Numbered from the stretch's first letter, positions 27,033-36,355 are shown. The stretch is 64,000 nucleotides of DNA from Alphaproteobacteria bacterium (GCA_947474645.1 CANJJD010000001.1:1-64000), one strand, 5' to 3'. The notes: a model not told the origin generated them from the letters alone. Translations and numbers: made by a program.

Positions 27033-27773
27033 CTAGGCGCCGGCGGCCTCAGCCGGTGTGAGCGCTTCCCAACCATTGGGGCCCAGCGCTTCCAGCGGCG
27101 AGAAGCGGATTTTGTAGTCCATCTTCTCGCTGCCGCGGACCCAATATCCCAGATAGACGTACGGCAGGTTTTGCGCCCGCGCCGCGCGCACATGATCCAG
27201 GATCATGTAGGTGCCGAGGCTGCGGGTGTCTTCGCCCGGATGAAAGAAGGAATAGACCATGCTGAGTCCGTCTTTCAGCCGGTCGGTGAGGGCGCAGGCC
27301 ACCAGGGTACCGTCTTCCTTGCGGTATTCCACGATATGGGTGTCCACCGGCGTTTCCTCGACCATGGCGACATAGTCGAACAGGCCCATGTCTCTCATGC
27401 CGCCGCCGGGATGGCGCGAATCCAGATAGGTCCGCAGCAGCGCAAACTGCTCGCGGGTGGCTTCCGAGGTGACTTCGGCGCGGGCCAGGTCCTGGCCCTT
27501 GCGCTGGATGCGTTTCTGGTTGCGGCTGGCAGCAAATTCGCCGGCGCGGATGCGCACCGACACACAGGCCGAGCAGCCTTCGCAGGCCGGGCGATAGGCG
27601 ATGGATTGGCTGCGGCGGAAACCGGAATGGGTGAGGGCTTCGGACAAAGGCTGGGCCAGGTTGCCGCCCAGGCAGGCAAAGACTTTGCGCTCGGTGCGGC
27701 CAGGCAGGTAGGGGCAGGGCCCGCCGGGCGTCAGGAAGAATTGCGGTATGCGTGTGTTGCGCTGGTCGGTCAC
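27033..27773 (-). CDS. bpt: Aspartate/glutamate leucyltransferase
   Basis: A 246-residue ATE1-like aminoacyl transferase. It moves leucine from tRNA to proteins starting with Asp or Glu, marking them for ClpS/ClpAP (N-end rule). Signatures: FFLTPGGPCPYLPGRTERKVF at the N-terminus (quoted in part), CEGCSACVSVR, and the C-terminal YVYLGYWVRGSEKMDYK. The only in-frame start is GTG 27773. It runs convergently with metG. Confidence 0.92.
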   Translation of the reverse strand: MTDQRNTRIPQFFLTPGGPCPYLPGRTERKVFACLGGNLAQPLSEALTHSGFRRSQSIAYRPACEGCSACVSVRIRAGEFAASRNQKRIQRKGQDLARAEVTSEATREQFALLRTYLDSRHPGGGMRDMGLFDYVAMVEETPVDTHIVEYRKEDGTLVACALTDRLKDGLSMVYSFFHPGEDTRSLGTYMILDHVRAARAQNLPYVYLGYWVRGSEKMDYKIRFSPLEALGPNGWEALTPAEAAGA

Positions 27774-27915
27774 TGGTCGTTGTTCATTGAAGTGGGGCCT
27801 GCCCGTGTCGCATCGAGTATGGCGCGGCCGGCGCCCAAGTGAAGTGGATTATTCGCTGTCCGCCCGCGTTTTTTGCTTGCAAGGCGCAGGGGTTAACGCC
27901 CGAAGCAGCCCGGTA

Positions 27916-28809
27916 TTACTGGCCGGTATGGGTGGGCACCGGCGGGGCTTCGCGCATCAGCACGATGGAAAGGCGGCGGTTGGCGGAGGCATTGGGGTCT
28001 TCGGGCAACAGCGGCTCGGACCCGGCTTTGCCGGCGACTTCATAGATGCGGTCGCTGCCCAACCCGCCGGCCTGCAACAAGGCGCGGGCCTGGTTGGCGC
28101 GATTGGCCGACAATTCCCAGCTTGCGCCGGTGGCGGCGCTGTCATTGCCGCCGGTATGGCCGGCGGTCGAAACCCGGTTGGGCAGGCCGGCGACGATGCG
28201 GCCCACGGCCGCCAGGAGCTTGCGGGTGTAAGGCATGGGCTCGGTGGAGGCGTTCTGAAACATGGGCCGGCCGTCCTGGTCCACCAGATGGATGCGCAGG
28301 CCCTGGGGCGTGTTCTCGGTGATCACCTGGTGGGAAAGATTGGCGATATCGGGATTGTCCTGTATCGCCTGGTGGATGGCTTCGGCGGCATGGGCGAAGT
28401 CGCCATCCTGCGTCGAACGCGCATTGGAGTTGCTGGTGGAGTCCGAATTGGCGCCGCCTTCGGTCTGGCCGTCGGCCAAACCCTTGGTCGCCGAGGAAGG
28501 CGAGGGCGGAGACTGTTTCTGCATCACCGACTGGGCGCCGCCGGCACGGGCGCTGTCTTCGCCCACCACCTTGCCGCCCAGCACGCCGCCCGAGCCCGAC
28601 ACGGTCTGGGCGATGGACTGGGGCGCGAAATAGTCGGCGATGCCGCGTTTCTGTTCGGGAGAGGTGGTGTTGATCAGCCACATCAGGAGGAAGAAGGCCA
28701 TCATCGCGGTCACGAAGTCCGCATAGGCAACCTTCCAGGCGCCGCCGTGATGGCCGCCATGCCCGCCCTTCTTGATCTTTTTGATTACGACCGCGTTATT
28801 GCCGGCCAT
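27916..28809 (-). CDS. motB: Flagellar motor protein MotB
   Basis: A 297-residue stator subunit. A basic N-terminus precedes one membrane helix that contains the proton-binding Asp in WKVAYADFVTAMMAFFLL. A Ser/Gly-rich linker follows, then an OmpA-like peptidoglycan-binding domain (about 160-285; STAGHTGG, ANRANQARALLQ, NRRLSIVLM). I chose ATG 28809 over GTG 28818. No motA is adjacent; separate motA and motB genes are known in Caulobacter-like bacteria. A GGTTAATGG sequence upstream (near 28897) resembles a CtrA half-site, but a full site is not seen. Confidence 0.92.
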   Translation of the reverse strand: MAGNNAVVIKKIKKGGHGGHHGGAWKVAYADFVTAMMAFFLLMWLINTTSPEQKRGIADYFAPQSIAQTVSGSGGVLGGKVVGEDSARAGGAQSVMQKQSPPSPSSATKGLADGQTEGGANSDSTSNSNARSTQDGDFAHAAEAIHQAIQDNPDIANLSHQVITENTPQGLRIHLVDQDGRPMFQNASTEPMPYTRKLLAAVGRIVAGLPNRVSTAGHTGGNDSAATGASWELSANRANQARALLQAGGLGSDRIYEVAGKAGSEPLLPEDPNASANRRLSIVLMREAPPVPTHTGQ

Positions 28810-28943
28810 GCCCGCCACCCGTTTAAATCACCCAGACAGGCCTTGCGGTCTTTTCGCCGCGTCGCCTAACCTTTGAGCGATCATGCACAATCCCCATTAA
28901 CCGAGTGTGAAGCGGGCCTGCCAGGATTGGTATAGGGTGGCAT

Positions 28944-29471
28944 ATGGACTTTGATACCAAGGCTTTCCGCGACGCGCTGGGCTGTTTCCCCACCGGGGTC
29001 GCTGTGATGACGGCGGCCCCGCTGGCGAAAGCCAGCAATTTAAAAGAAGCTGCCGAAACGTCCCATATTGGGATCACGGTCAACAGTTTCGCCTCGGTGT
29101 CCCTCGACCCGCCATTGGTGCTGTGGTGCATCGATCGGCGTTCGCGCCGCTATCCCTATTTTGCCGAGGCGCCCGGCTTCACTGTTTCTATCCTCGCATC
29201 CGGTCACAAGGCGGTGTCGGCGCGGCTGGCGGGGCAGGGCGAGCACAGCCTGGACGGTATCGCGCTGGTTCCCACCAAGCTGGGACCGCCGGGCCTGGCC
29301 GATTCGCTGGCCATCTTCGAATGCGCACGCGAAAGCGTGCAGGATGCGGGCGACCACGCCATCCTGATCGGCCGTGTGCTGAGGTTTTCGCGCAATGACG
29401 GCGCGGGCGCCCCCCTGGTTTATTTCCGTGGACGCTATGGCGCGTTGGCGCAAGGCGAACCGCCGGCGTGA
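28944..29471 (+). CDS. Flavin reductase-like domain protein
   Basis: A 175-residue protein with the split-barrel FMN-binding flavin-reductase fold: FRDALGCFPTGVAVMTA at the start, ITVNSFASVSLDPPLVLWC (about 49-67) and PLVYFRGRYGAL at the end. Such proteins supply reduced flavin to monooxygenases or act as oxidoreductases themselves. No partner oxygenase is adjacent. It is divergent from motB. Confidence 0.9.
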   Translation: MDFDTKAFRDALGCFPTGVAVMTAAPLAKASNLKEAAETSHIGITVNSFASVSLDPPLVLWCIDRRSRRYPYFAEAPGFTVSILASGHKAVSARLAGQGEHSLDGIALVPTKLGPPGLADSLAIFECARESVQDAGDHAILIGRVLRFSRNDGAGAPLVYFRGRYGALAQGEPPA

Positions 29472-29611
29472 CCGAAAGCGACTGATCGCTGGCGCCATTT
29501 CCGCCGTTGCCCACAACTAATTGCTGATTTTTCGGGCGTTCTATTGCATTGCAGCGCAGCGCAATAAAAACTTCACGATCTTGTAACCACGCCGTCACAC
29601 AGCCTTGGGAA

Positions 29612-29639
29612 ACCCCTGACTACAAACAATCAAAGGGGT
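29612..29639 (+). promoter_or_regulatory. Possible hairpin covering the ribosome site of the TonB receptor gene
   Basis: ACCCCT (29612-29617) can pair with AGGGGT (29634-29639), which contains the AAGGGG Shine-Dalgarno of the ATG at 29645. A 6-bp stem with a 16-base loop is modest, so this is a candidate only. Confidence 0.3.
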
Positions 29640-29644
29640 CTTTT

Positions 29645-32068
29645 ATGAAAATGCGTCTTCTCCAGGGTGCGGCGATCGCCGCCCTTGCCGCCGTCGTTGC
29701 GCCTTCCGCCTGGGGCCAGGGCAATGTCCAGGTGGCCGCTGCCGATACAGGCGGCCTGGAGACCGTCACGGTGACCGCGGAAAAGCGCGAGACGAACCTG
29801 CAAAAGACCCCCATCGCGATTTCCGTGATGACCTCGGACCAGATGACGACGCGTCATGCCGAGAGCCTGATCAGCCTCCAGGATGGCTCCATCCCGTCCT
29901 TGCGCGTTGCACCCTTCGAATCTCGCCAGTCCGCGCTCACTATCGGTATCCGCGGTATCGTTCCGTTCGACGCCAACCAGACCGCCCGCGACCAGGGTGT
30001 CGGCGTTTACATCGATGGCGTCTACCTGGGCCGCCAGCAAGGCATGAATGCCGCACTGTTTGACCTTGAGCGCGTCGAAGTCCTGCGCGGCCCGCAGGGC
30101 ACTCTGTTCGGGCGCAACACCGAAGGCGGTGCGCTGAGCATCGTCACCAAGGCGCCGACTGGCGTGATGGGTAGCCGGATCACTGCCGGAGCTGGAAACT
30201 TCGGTTCTTACACCGGCGAAATACACCAGGATTTCCAGAAATTTTATGATATCTCGGTGAAAGTCGACGCGCTGGTCCAGCATCAGGATCCGACCACAAA
30301 GAACCCGTTAAGTGGCCAAGCTGGTTGGAACCAGTTTGACCGCAGTGGCATTCGCGTTTCCACCCTCTTTGAGCCGTCGGACAAATTCAGCGCTCTGATC
30401 GCGGCCGACTATACCCAAGATCAGAACACTCCATTTTTCAGCCAGTTAGTCAGCTATAACCCCTATGGCAAGCGCGTGCGTACCCTGGCTGAAGTAACAG
30501 CTGTGGCCAATGCTCCGGCCGGCACGATCAACCCGCTTGCGGCCCTGATGAAGGTCCGCACCGATCGCCAGGATGCCTCAGATATCGGTGCCGTGATGCA
30601 GCCCAGCGTCGACAAGACCCGCGGTGTCTCGGGCACCTTGAAGTACCAGGCCTTGCCCAACTTGGAGCTGCGCTCGATCACATCCGCCCGCGCCGTGACC
30701 GCCCACCAGGCGGACAATTCGGGCGTGGAAAGCCGCAGCATCTTCGCGCCTAACGCCAACTTCGGCCGCTACAGCCTGTCGGACCTTACGCAGGAACAGT
30801 TCAGTCAGGAGGTTCAGGCGATCGGTGATTTCGGTGACAAGTTCACCTATATCGTGGGTGCCTATTACTTCAGCGAACACGTCAGAGAAGAGGCCGCAAC
30901 GCCGCTCACAAACACATGGAATGCCGACGGCAGCGCTTACACTATCCGCTCTGCCACCGGCACCTTCGGCACCGCGGCGATTACGAGTGCGACCCAAGGT
31001 TGGGAAACGGGCACCCGCTTTCTAACCCGTGGCAGTGAGGCCGCCTCCAACAGCGCCGCGGCTTTCGGCCAAGCCACCTATACCCCGATCGACACGCTGC
31101 ACGTGACTGTGGGCGGCCGCTACACGCAGGATAAGCGCCACGGCACGCTCTACAAAGTCAACGGCAAGGCGGCGAACTTCCCGTTCAATTACGATAACAG
31201 TCGCTTCGACCCGATGGCGAACTTGGCTTACGACGCGGCCGAAAATATCAGCCTTTATGCCAAATACTCGACAGGCTACCGCGCCGGCGGCGCCAACGCG
31301 CGCTCAGCGACTTTCACGGCCTTTGGCGCTGAAGAGGTGGAATCCTATGAAATCGGCGCCAAGATGGATCTGCTGGACCGGCGTCTGCGTGTGAATCTGG
31401 CGGGCTACATGATGGATCGCAGTAATACCCAGACCGACTTCGACAATGTCGACACCATCATTGGAAGCCCGACCCAGGGCGCTCACACCGAGGAGACGCG
31501 TAACTCTCCGGGCATTTCGAAGATCAGTGGGTTCGAAGCCGATGTGACCGCCTTGATCACGGACGGCCTGTCGGCCGGCGTATCCTACGCCTACACAGAC
31601 GTGGCTATCCCAGCTGCACCGTTCCCCTTCACTGGGAATACCGCGATCCCGCAGAACACGCCGTTCCCGGTGCGTCCGGTCTATACGCCGCAAAACGCGG
31701 CGTCAGGGTATATCGACTATGCGATGCCTGCAGGCAACATGACCTTCCGCTTCCACCTCGACGCGAATTACGCCAGCCAGCAATATTCTTTCCAGAGCGA
31801 GTACGCCGACGTGTCTCCGACTGCGAAGCTGGAACAGAGTGTATTAGAGAAGGTGGATCCCAGCTTCATCGTCAACGGCAATGTCACCCTGGCTGACATC
31901 GGCATGGGCGCTGGAGACGCGACGGCGAACCTTTCGCTCTGGTCGCGAAACCTGTTTAACGAGCAGCACATCTTCCGCAGATCGGTCGCGAACCGCGGTA
32001 CGATCGGCGACTATGCCAACTTCAATCCCCCGCGCACCTTCGGCGTGGAACTGCGCCTGAAATTCTAG
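29645..32068 (+). CDS. TonB-dependent receptor
   Basis: An 807-residue outer-membrane receptor from ATG 29645, with a signal peptide (ending SAWGQ). A TonB-box-like LETVTVTAEKRE is followed by a plug domain (about 55-165, with VEVLRGPQGTLFGRNTEGGA) and a 22-strand barrel ending ELRLKF with a terminal Phe. The form is that of the large sphingomonad/Caulobacter group of receptors that import carbohydrates, siderophores or other large substrates. No transporter partner is adjacent and the ligand is unknown. Confidence 0.93.
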   Translation: MKMRLLQGAAIAALAAVVAPSAWGQGNVQVAAADTGGLETVTVTAEKRETNLQKTPIAISVMTSDQMTTRHAESLISLQDGSIPSLRVAPFESRQSALTIGIRGIVPFDANQTARDQGVGVYIDGVYLGRQQGMNAALFDLERVEVLRGPQGTLFGRNTEGGALSIVTKAPTGVMGSRITAGAGNFGSYTGEIHQDFQKFYDISVKVDALVQHQDPTTKNPLSGQAGWNQFDRSGIRVSTLFEPSDKFSALIAADYTQDQNTPFFSQLVSYNPYGKRVRTLAEVTAVANAPAGTINPLAALMKVRTDRQDASDIGAVMQPSVDKTRGVSGTLKYQALPNLELRSITSARAVTAHQADNSGVESRSIFAPNANFGRYSLSDLTQEQFSQEVQAIGDFGDKFTYIVGAYYFSEHVREEAATPLTNTWNADGSAYTIRSATGTFGTAAITSATQGWETGTRFLTRGSEAASNSAAAFGQATYTPIDTLHVTVGGRYTQDKRHGTLYKVNGKAANFPFNYDNSRFDPMANLAYDAAENISLYAKYSTGYRAGGANARSATFTAFGAEEVESYEIGAKMDLLDRRLRVNLAGYMMDRSNTQTDFDNVDTIIGSPTQGAHTEETRNSPGISKISGFEADVTALITDGLSAGVSYAYTDVAIPAAPFPFTGNTAIPQNTPFPVRPVYTPQNAASGYIDYAMPAGNMTFRFHLDANYASQQYSFQSEYADVSPTAKLEQSVLEKVDPSFIVNGNVTLADIGMGAGDATANLSLWSRNLFNEQHIFRRSVANRGTIGDYANFNPPRTFGVELRLKF

Positions 32069-32083
32069 GGTTTATCCGCCACT

Positions 32084-32115
32084 CGCGACAGGCCGGCCTG
32101 AGCCGGTCTGTCGCG
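32084..32115 (+). terminator. Hairpin after the TonB receptor gene
   Basis: CGCGACAGGCCGGC pairs with GCCGGTCTGTCGCG around CTGA, with one G-U pair. No T-run follows, so it may act as a weak or Rho-assisted terminator or as a 3' stabiliser. Confidence 0.45.
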
Positions 32116-32310
32116 GCGGCGGTGGATAATAAAAGTCGTGATTTCCTGTCATTTTGCGGGATATCCACAGCGGCATTTTGACCCAAAACACCGTTTCTAC
32201 CGTATCCGCGAACGGTATCCCTGATTTATCATAGTAACTTCATGCATACGTCGTTCCCACCGGCAGCGAAGTCCCGCGCAGAAGCGCATGGGATTTTCAA
32301 AAAGGGATTG

Positions 32311-33924
32311 ATGAATATGAAGTTGGGGAAAATGGCGTTGATGACGGGCGTTGCCGCCATCACGATGACGGTGGGCGCTCAGGCCGCCAATGCGGCCGAT
32401 AATGTGATCAGCGCCGCGGATCTTCCGCTGGTCCTGGCGCAGAATGTACCCCCTCCCGCCGGCGGCGGCATCGGCAATGGCGAACTGGCCGCGCGGGTCC
32501 AGGCGCTGGAAGACGCGCTGGCCAGCCGCGACGAGCGCGCCCGGAGCGACCGCACCCGCCTTTCCACCCTGGAGCAGCAATACAATTATGCCTCGCTGAC
32601 CTACGACAATGGCCGCCCGACCTTCCAGACCGGCGACGGCCGTTTCACTATGTCGCTGCGCACGCGTTTCCAGACCGATTTCGCCGGTTTCTCGCAAGAC
32701 ACGCAGCCCGCTTCTTTCGGCGGTCCGCGCGACCTCGCGACCGGCTTGGGTGTCCGCCGTGCCTATTTCGGCATTGAGGGCAAGGCCTATAACGACTTCG
32801 CCTATGAATTCCGCCTCAACCTGGGTGGCAGCGGCGTCGAAGGTATCGAACTCTCCAAGGCCGTGGTCCATTATATCGGTATTCCCAATTGGCATTTCAG
32901 CATGGGCATCCTTGAGCCGGCCTTCATGCTGGAAAACACGACATCTTCGGGCAACCTGATGTTCCTGGAGCGCCCGGAAACCGTGAATATCGGCTCCGAT
33001 GTTTTTGGTGGTGGCGATGCGCGCCGCGGCATCGAAGTGGGCTATGCCAAGGCCGACGTGTTCAGGAGCGGCGACGCGCTGAACGCCACCGTCTATTTCA
33101 CCGGCGGCAAGTCCCATTCCGCCGCCGGTCACGGCAACAACGGCGACGAGCAGACCCAGATTCTGGGCCGCTTCGGTTACCGTCTCTGGTCCGATGGTCC
33201 CTCCAACCTGGCCGTCGGCACCAGTCTCGCGCATGTCTTCAACAGCGGCACCGATGCCGGCGGCGGCACGCCGACCATCAACCTTCAGGATCGTCCGCAG
33301 ATTCGCGTGGACGGCACGCGCCTGGTCTCGACCGGCGGCATCAACGCCCAGACCGCCGACATGATGGCGTTCGACCTGGCCGGCAATTACCAGAACTTCT
33401 ACCTGGGGGGTGAATGGTCGCAGTTCACCTTGGACCGCCGTTGCGGCCTCCCTACCGTCACCTTCAACGGCGGCTCTTGCGCCGGCCAGCTCTTCACAGC
33501 GACCGCCGACAATCCCACGTTTGAAGGCTTTTATGTCCACGCTTCGTGGATCCTGACGGGCGAAACCAAGCCCTACACCGTTGCCGCGCTGAACAATGAG
33601 ATCGGCGGTTTCCAGCAGCCGGTGCCGTCGCGGCCTTTCTCGCTTGCCGGCGACAGTTGGGGCGCCTGGGAATTGGTGGCGCGCTACAGCGATATCGACC
33701 TGGATTGGAATCCCCGCCGGGTCGCCAGCACGACCCAGTTGGCCGGCATCGTCGGTGGCCGTGAACGCATCATCGACCTCGGCGTCAACTGGTACATGAA
33801 CCGCAATGTGAAACTGCAGATCCATAACAGCTTCGTCAAGGTCAGCAAGGGCACCGCCGCGCTTCCCAGCCGCGACAGCCAGGACCTCAACATTGTTGGC
33901 GTGCGCCTGCAGTTTGCGAACTAA
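32311..33924 (+). CDS. Phosphate-selective porin (OprO/OprP family)
   Basis: A 537-residue outer-membrane protein from ATG 32311, with AAAGGG upstream. A signal peptide (ending NAADN) precedes a short coiled coil (GELAARVQALEDALASRDER), then an OprP-type barrel: FTMSLRTRFQTDFAGF, VRRAYFGIEGKAYNDFAYEF and a closing strand LNIVGVRLQFAN. OprP/OprO trimers pass phosphate or pyrophosphate. pstS follows 42 bp downstream, which supports a phosphate role. A CTGTCAT half-site lies at 32146, but a full Pho box is not evident. Confidence 0.9.
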   Translation: MNMKLGKMALMTGVAAITMTVGAQAANAADNVISAADLPLVLAQNVPPPAGGGIGNGELAARVQALEDALASRDERARSDRTRLSTLEQQYNYASLTYDNGRPTFQTGDGRFTMSLRTRFQTDFAGFSQDTQPASFGGPRDLATGLGVRRAYFGIEGKAYNDFAYEFRLNLGGSGVEGIELSKAVVHYIGIPNWHFSMGILEPAFMLENTTSSGNLMFLERPETVNIGSDVFGGGDARRGIEVGYAKADVFRSGDALNATVYFTGGKSHSAAGHGNNGDEQTQILGRFGYRLWSDGPSNLAVGTSLAHVFNSGTDAGGGTPTINLQDRPQIRVDGTRLVSTGGINAQTADMMAFDLAGNYQNFYLGGEWSQFTLDRRCGLPTVTFNGGSCAGQLFTATADNPTFEGFYVHASWILTGETKPYTVAALNNEIGGFQQPVPSRPFSLAGDSWGAWELVARYSDIDLDWNPRRVASTTQLAGIVGGRERIIDLGVNWYMNRNVKLQIHNSFVKVSKGTAALPSRDSQDLNIVGVRLQFAN

Positions 33925-33966
33925 CCAACGTCACAACGGGGTATCGTCCCCAATTGGAGAAAACAG

Positions 33967-34995
33967 ATGAAGATGATCTACAAGGCATTGCTCGGTGCGG
34001 TGGCGGGTGTGGCGATGGCCACCAGTGCTTTCGCCCTCGACATCACCGGCGCCGGCGCCAGCTTTCCCTTCCCGATCTACGCCAAGTGGGCGGCGGTCTA
34101 TAAGGGCGTTTCGGGCACCGGCCTGAATTACCAGTCCATCGGTTCGGGCGGCGGCATCGCCCAGATCAAGGCCAAGACGGTCGCCTTCGGCGCCACCGAC
34201 AAGCCGCTCACCGTCAAGGAATTGCAGGCCGCCGGCCTGACCCAGTTCCCCACCGTGATCGGCGGCGTGGTGCCGGTGGTCAATGTGCCCGGCATCAAGC
34301 CCGGCCAGATCACCCTGGACGGCGCCACCCTGGCCGCCATCTTCCAGGGCAAGGTTGCGCGCTGGGATGATGCGGCGATCAAGGCGCTGAACCCCGGCGT
34401 CAACTTGCCGGGCAAGAGCATCAGCGTCGTGCATCGTTCGGACGGTTCAGGCACCACCTTCATCTTCGCCAATTACCTGTCGCGCGTCAGCCCGTCCTGG
34501 AAGGCTGATGTGGGCGCGGATACCGCCATTGACTGGCCCACCGGCATCGGCGCCAAGGGCAATGAAGGCGTGGCCGGCAATGTGGCCCAGATCTCCGGTT
34601 CGATCGGCTATGTCGAATATGCCTATGCCAAGCAGAACCGTCTCAGCCATGTGAAGATGAAGAACAAGGCCGGCCAGACGGTCGAGCCGACGGTGGAAGC
34701 CTTCCGCGCCGCCGCCGCCAATGCCGACTGGGCGGCCGCTGCTGCGCAAAGCTTCTACATCATCCTGGTGGACCAGCCGGGCGCGCAGTCCTGGCCGATC
34801 ACGGCGACCACCTACATCCTGGTCTACAAGAATCCGCCGGACCAGGCCATCACCGCCGAGACCTTGAAGTTCTTCAAGTGGAGCCAGGAAAAGGGCGACC
34901 AACTGGCGCTGGGTTTGGACTATGTCCCGCTGCCGGAAGTTGCCGTGAAGTCCATCCAGGCATCCTGGAAGGGCATCCAAGGCTCGGGCATGTAA
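33967..34995 (+). CDS. pstS: Phosphate ABC transporter substrate-binding protein PstS
   Basis: A 342-residue periplasmic protein with a signal peptide (ending SAFA). Phosphate-site motifs: TGAGASFPFPIYAKW, IGSGGGIAQI, GATDKPLT and HRSDGSGTTFIFANYL. It delivers phosphate to PstCAB, whose genes are not in the window. GGAG precedes the ATG; it is probably co-transcribed with the porin. A small hairpin (GGGGTATCGTCCCC) in the gap could adjust relative expression. Confidence 0.95.
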   Translation: MKMIYKALLGAVAGVAMATSAFALDITGAGASFPFPIYAKWAAVYKGVSGTGLNYQSIGSGGGIAQIKAKTVAFGATDKPLTVKELQAAGLTQFPTVIGGVVPVVNVPGIKPGQITLDGATLAAIFQGKVARWDDAAIKALNPGVNLPGKSISVVHRSDGSGTTFIFANYLSRVSPSWKADVGADTAIDWPTGIGAKGNEGVAGNVAQISGSIGYVEYAYAKQNRLSHVKMKNKAGQTVEPTVEAFRAAAANADWAAAAAQSFYIILVDQPGAQSWPITATTYILVYKNPPDQAITAETLKFFKWSQEKGDQLALGLDYVPLPEVAVKSIQASWKGIQGSGM

Positions 34996-35020
34996 TTGGG
35001 CCTCCCCTGGCCTGGAATGG

Positions 35021-35052
35021 AAAAAGGGCGGCCTTCGGGCCGCCCTTTTTTT
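35021..35052 (+). terminator. Strong Rho-independent terminator after pstS
   Basis: AAAAAGGGCGGCC-TTCG-GGCCGCCC is followed by seven T. The hairpin and about 30 bases beyond it closely match the terminator at 35769-35831, including GCGCGGCAGGC and TTTGTTGCCC in the same order. Confidence 0.92.
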
Positions 35053-35099
35053 GCTTGCGCGGCAGGCGAGTTTTGTTGCCCGGCTGCTAGGCCGCTGCT

Positions 35100-35291
35100 C
35101 TAGGGCAGTACATCACGGTGCACCATCTCAACCGGATTAAAGCCTTGGGCGAGATCGATGATGTGGGCGTAGCGGGCGTTGTGCTTGACAAGCCCTTCCC
35201 GGGCGACGCGAACGGCGTCCTCGAGGGACGGCGGCGCGGGCGCGGCTCCCAATCTTTGCGCGGCATCGTAGTAGTAAATTCGAAGGTTCAT
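35100..35291 (-). CDS. Small hypothetical protein
   Basis: A 63-residue soluble protein starting MNLRIYYYDAAQRLG and ending EMVHRDVLP. It has no cysteine or membrane segment. The pattern suggests a small alpha/beta protein of a conserved but unnamed kind; I do not recognise a family. AGG lies just before the ATG. It is divergent from the UrcA gene. Confidence 0.55.
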   Translation of the reverse strand: MNLRIYYYDAAQRLGAAPAPPSLEDAVRVAREGLVKHNARYAHIIDLAQGFNPVEMVHRDVLP

Positions 35292-35460
35292 CCTGCAATC
35301 TAAATGGCATTCCGGGGGCAGACGGTATGACGTTTGTGTGACAAAGATTGTTTTGTTTGCCTAGTTTTTAGGCATGTTAAATACTTGGAATCGGCTAATA
35401 ATTCTTGAAATCTCCCTACGTTTGTCACAGACTTGTTACGAAAACATAGTGGAGGACTTT

Positions 35461-35748
35461 ATGCGCAATCTCTTTTCCGCCGCTTTCCTTGTCCTGTCCG
35501 TCACAGCTACTGCCCAAGCCGAAACACCGCGCCAAATGCAAATCTCTCTTGGCGACCTGAATTTGAATCACCCGGCCGGCCAGGCGGCCGCCCAGGCTCG
35601 CATTCACCGCGCCGCCGTTCAGCTTTGCGGCTCGGTTCGCGATACGGCGGAATTGGGGGGGTGGGCGAGTTTGGAAGCCGTTAGCAACCATGGCTGTGTC
35701 GCCCGAGCCGTCGAACGCGCCAATGCGCAGATCGTCAGCGCACGCTAG
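35461..35748 (+). CDS. UrcA family exported protein
   Basis: A 95-residue protein with a signal peptide (ending AQAE). The mature part fits the UrcA family: QISLGDLNLNHPAGQAAAQ, a RIHRAAVQLCG segment and a second cysteine (NHGCVARAVERA), so a disulfide is likely. Function is unknown. GGAGG lies 6 bases before the ATG. TTGTCAC and TTGTTAC stand 11 bases apart at 35422-35439, like a Pho box, but only about 20 bases from the ATG, which is too close for a usual activator site. Confidence 0.8.
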   Translation: MRNLFSAAFLVLSVTATAQAETPRQMQISLGDLNLNHPAGQAAAQARIHRAAVQLCGSVRDTAELGGWASLEAVSNHGCVARAVERANAQIVSAR

Positions 35749-35768
35749 CCGCAAGTTGACATGATTTG

Positions 35769-35800
35769 AAAAGGGCGGTCCTTCGGGGCCGCCCTTTTTT
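35769..35800 (+). terminator. Rho-independent terminator after the UrcA gene
   Basis: AAAAGGGCGGTCC-TTCG-GGGCCGCCC is followed by six T. It is a near copy of the terminator at 35021, with homology running on to about 35831. Confidence 0.92.
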
Positions 35801-35882
35801 GTTGCCTGCGCGGCAGGCTGGTTTGTTGCCCGCATGGCAGCCCCGGCGGGAATTGCATGGCTTATGATATTGCAAGGGATAA

Positions 35883-35894
35883 TAACGCACGTTA
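35883..35894. promoter_or_regulatory. Candidate MarR operator
   Basis: TAACG-CA-CGTTA is a perfect inverted repeat 10 bases before the preferred marR start, just after a GATAAT that could be a -10 element. MarR proteins often bind such palindromes over their own promoter, so autoregulation of the marR-emrAB unit is plausible. Confidence 0.4.
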
Positions 35895-35904
35895 CGTTCC
35901 CGCC

Positions 35905-36354
35905 ATGAAAACCGAGATGCTCGTTGAACTTTATGACGTGGCCCGCCTGATGCGGACCCGTTTTGACCGCTGGGCCCGGACTTACGGCATGACCCGCGCC
36001 CAGGGTGTCATCCTGGCCCGCCTGTCGCGCCAGCCCGGCATGACCCAGAACGAAATGGCCGGCCTGTGCGAGGTGGAGCCCATCACCGTGGGACGGCTTG
36101 TGGACCGGCTGGAGGCGAGGGGGCTTTTGGAGCGCCGCCTGGACCCTGCGGACCGGCGCATCCGCCGCCTGCATCTTCTGCCGGCCTCCGAGCCGATCTT
36201 GAAGGAGATCCAGCGCTACAAGGAAGAGCTGTTCCGCGAAGTCACCGAAGGGTTGGACGCGCCCACGGTGGAGCTGGTCACAGTCGCGCTGCTGAAGATG
36301 AAAACCCAACTGACCATGGAGCCGGCCGCGAAGATCGCGGCGGCGGGAGAATAG
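35905..36354 (+). CDS. MarR family transcriptional regulator
   Basis: A 149-residue winged-helix regulator. The DNA-binding part has MTQNEMAGLCEVEPITVGRL and the wing DPADRRIRRLHL; helices at both ends form the dimer. I prefer ATG 35905, which starts at the usual N-terminal helix; ATG 35857 would add 16 residues and has a weak ribosome site. It lies directly upstream of emrA and emrB, so it is probably their local repressor, released by a small toxic ligand. Confidence 0.88.
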   Translation: MKTEMLVELYDVARLMRTRFDRWARTYGMTRAQGVILARLSRQPGMTQNEMAGLCEVEPITVGRLVDRLEARGLLERRLDPADRRIRRLHLLPASEPILKEIQRYKEELFREVTEGLDAPTVELVTVALLKMKTQLTMEPAAKIAAAGE

Positions 36355-36355
36355 C

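Noticed and set aside
35422-35439. Pho box upstream of the UrcA gene
   Set aside because: The 11-base spacing of TTGTCAC and TTGTTAC fits, but it ends about 20 bases before the ATG, leaving no room for a -10 element and leader.
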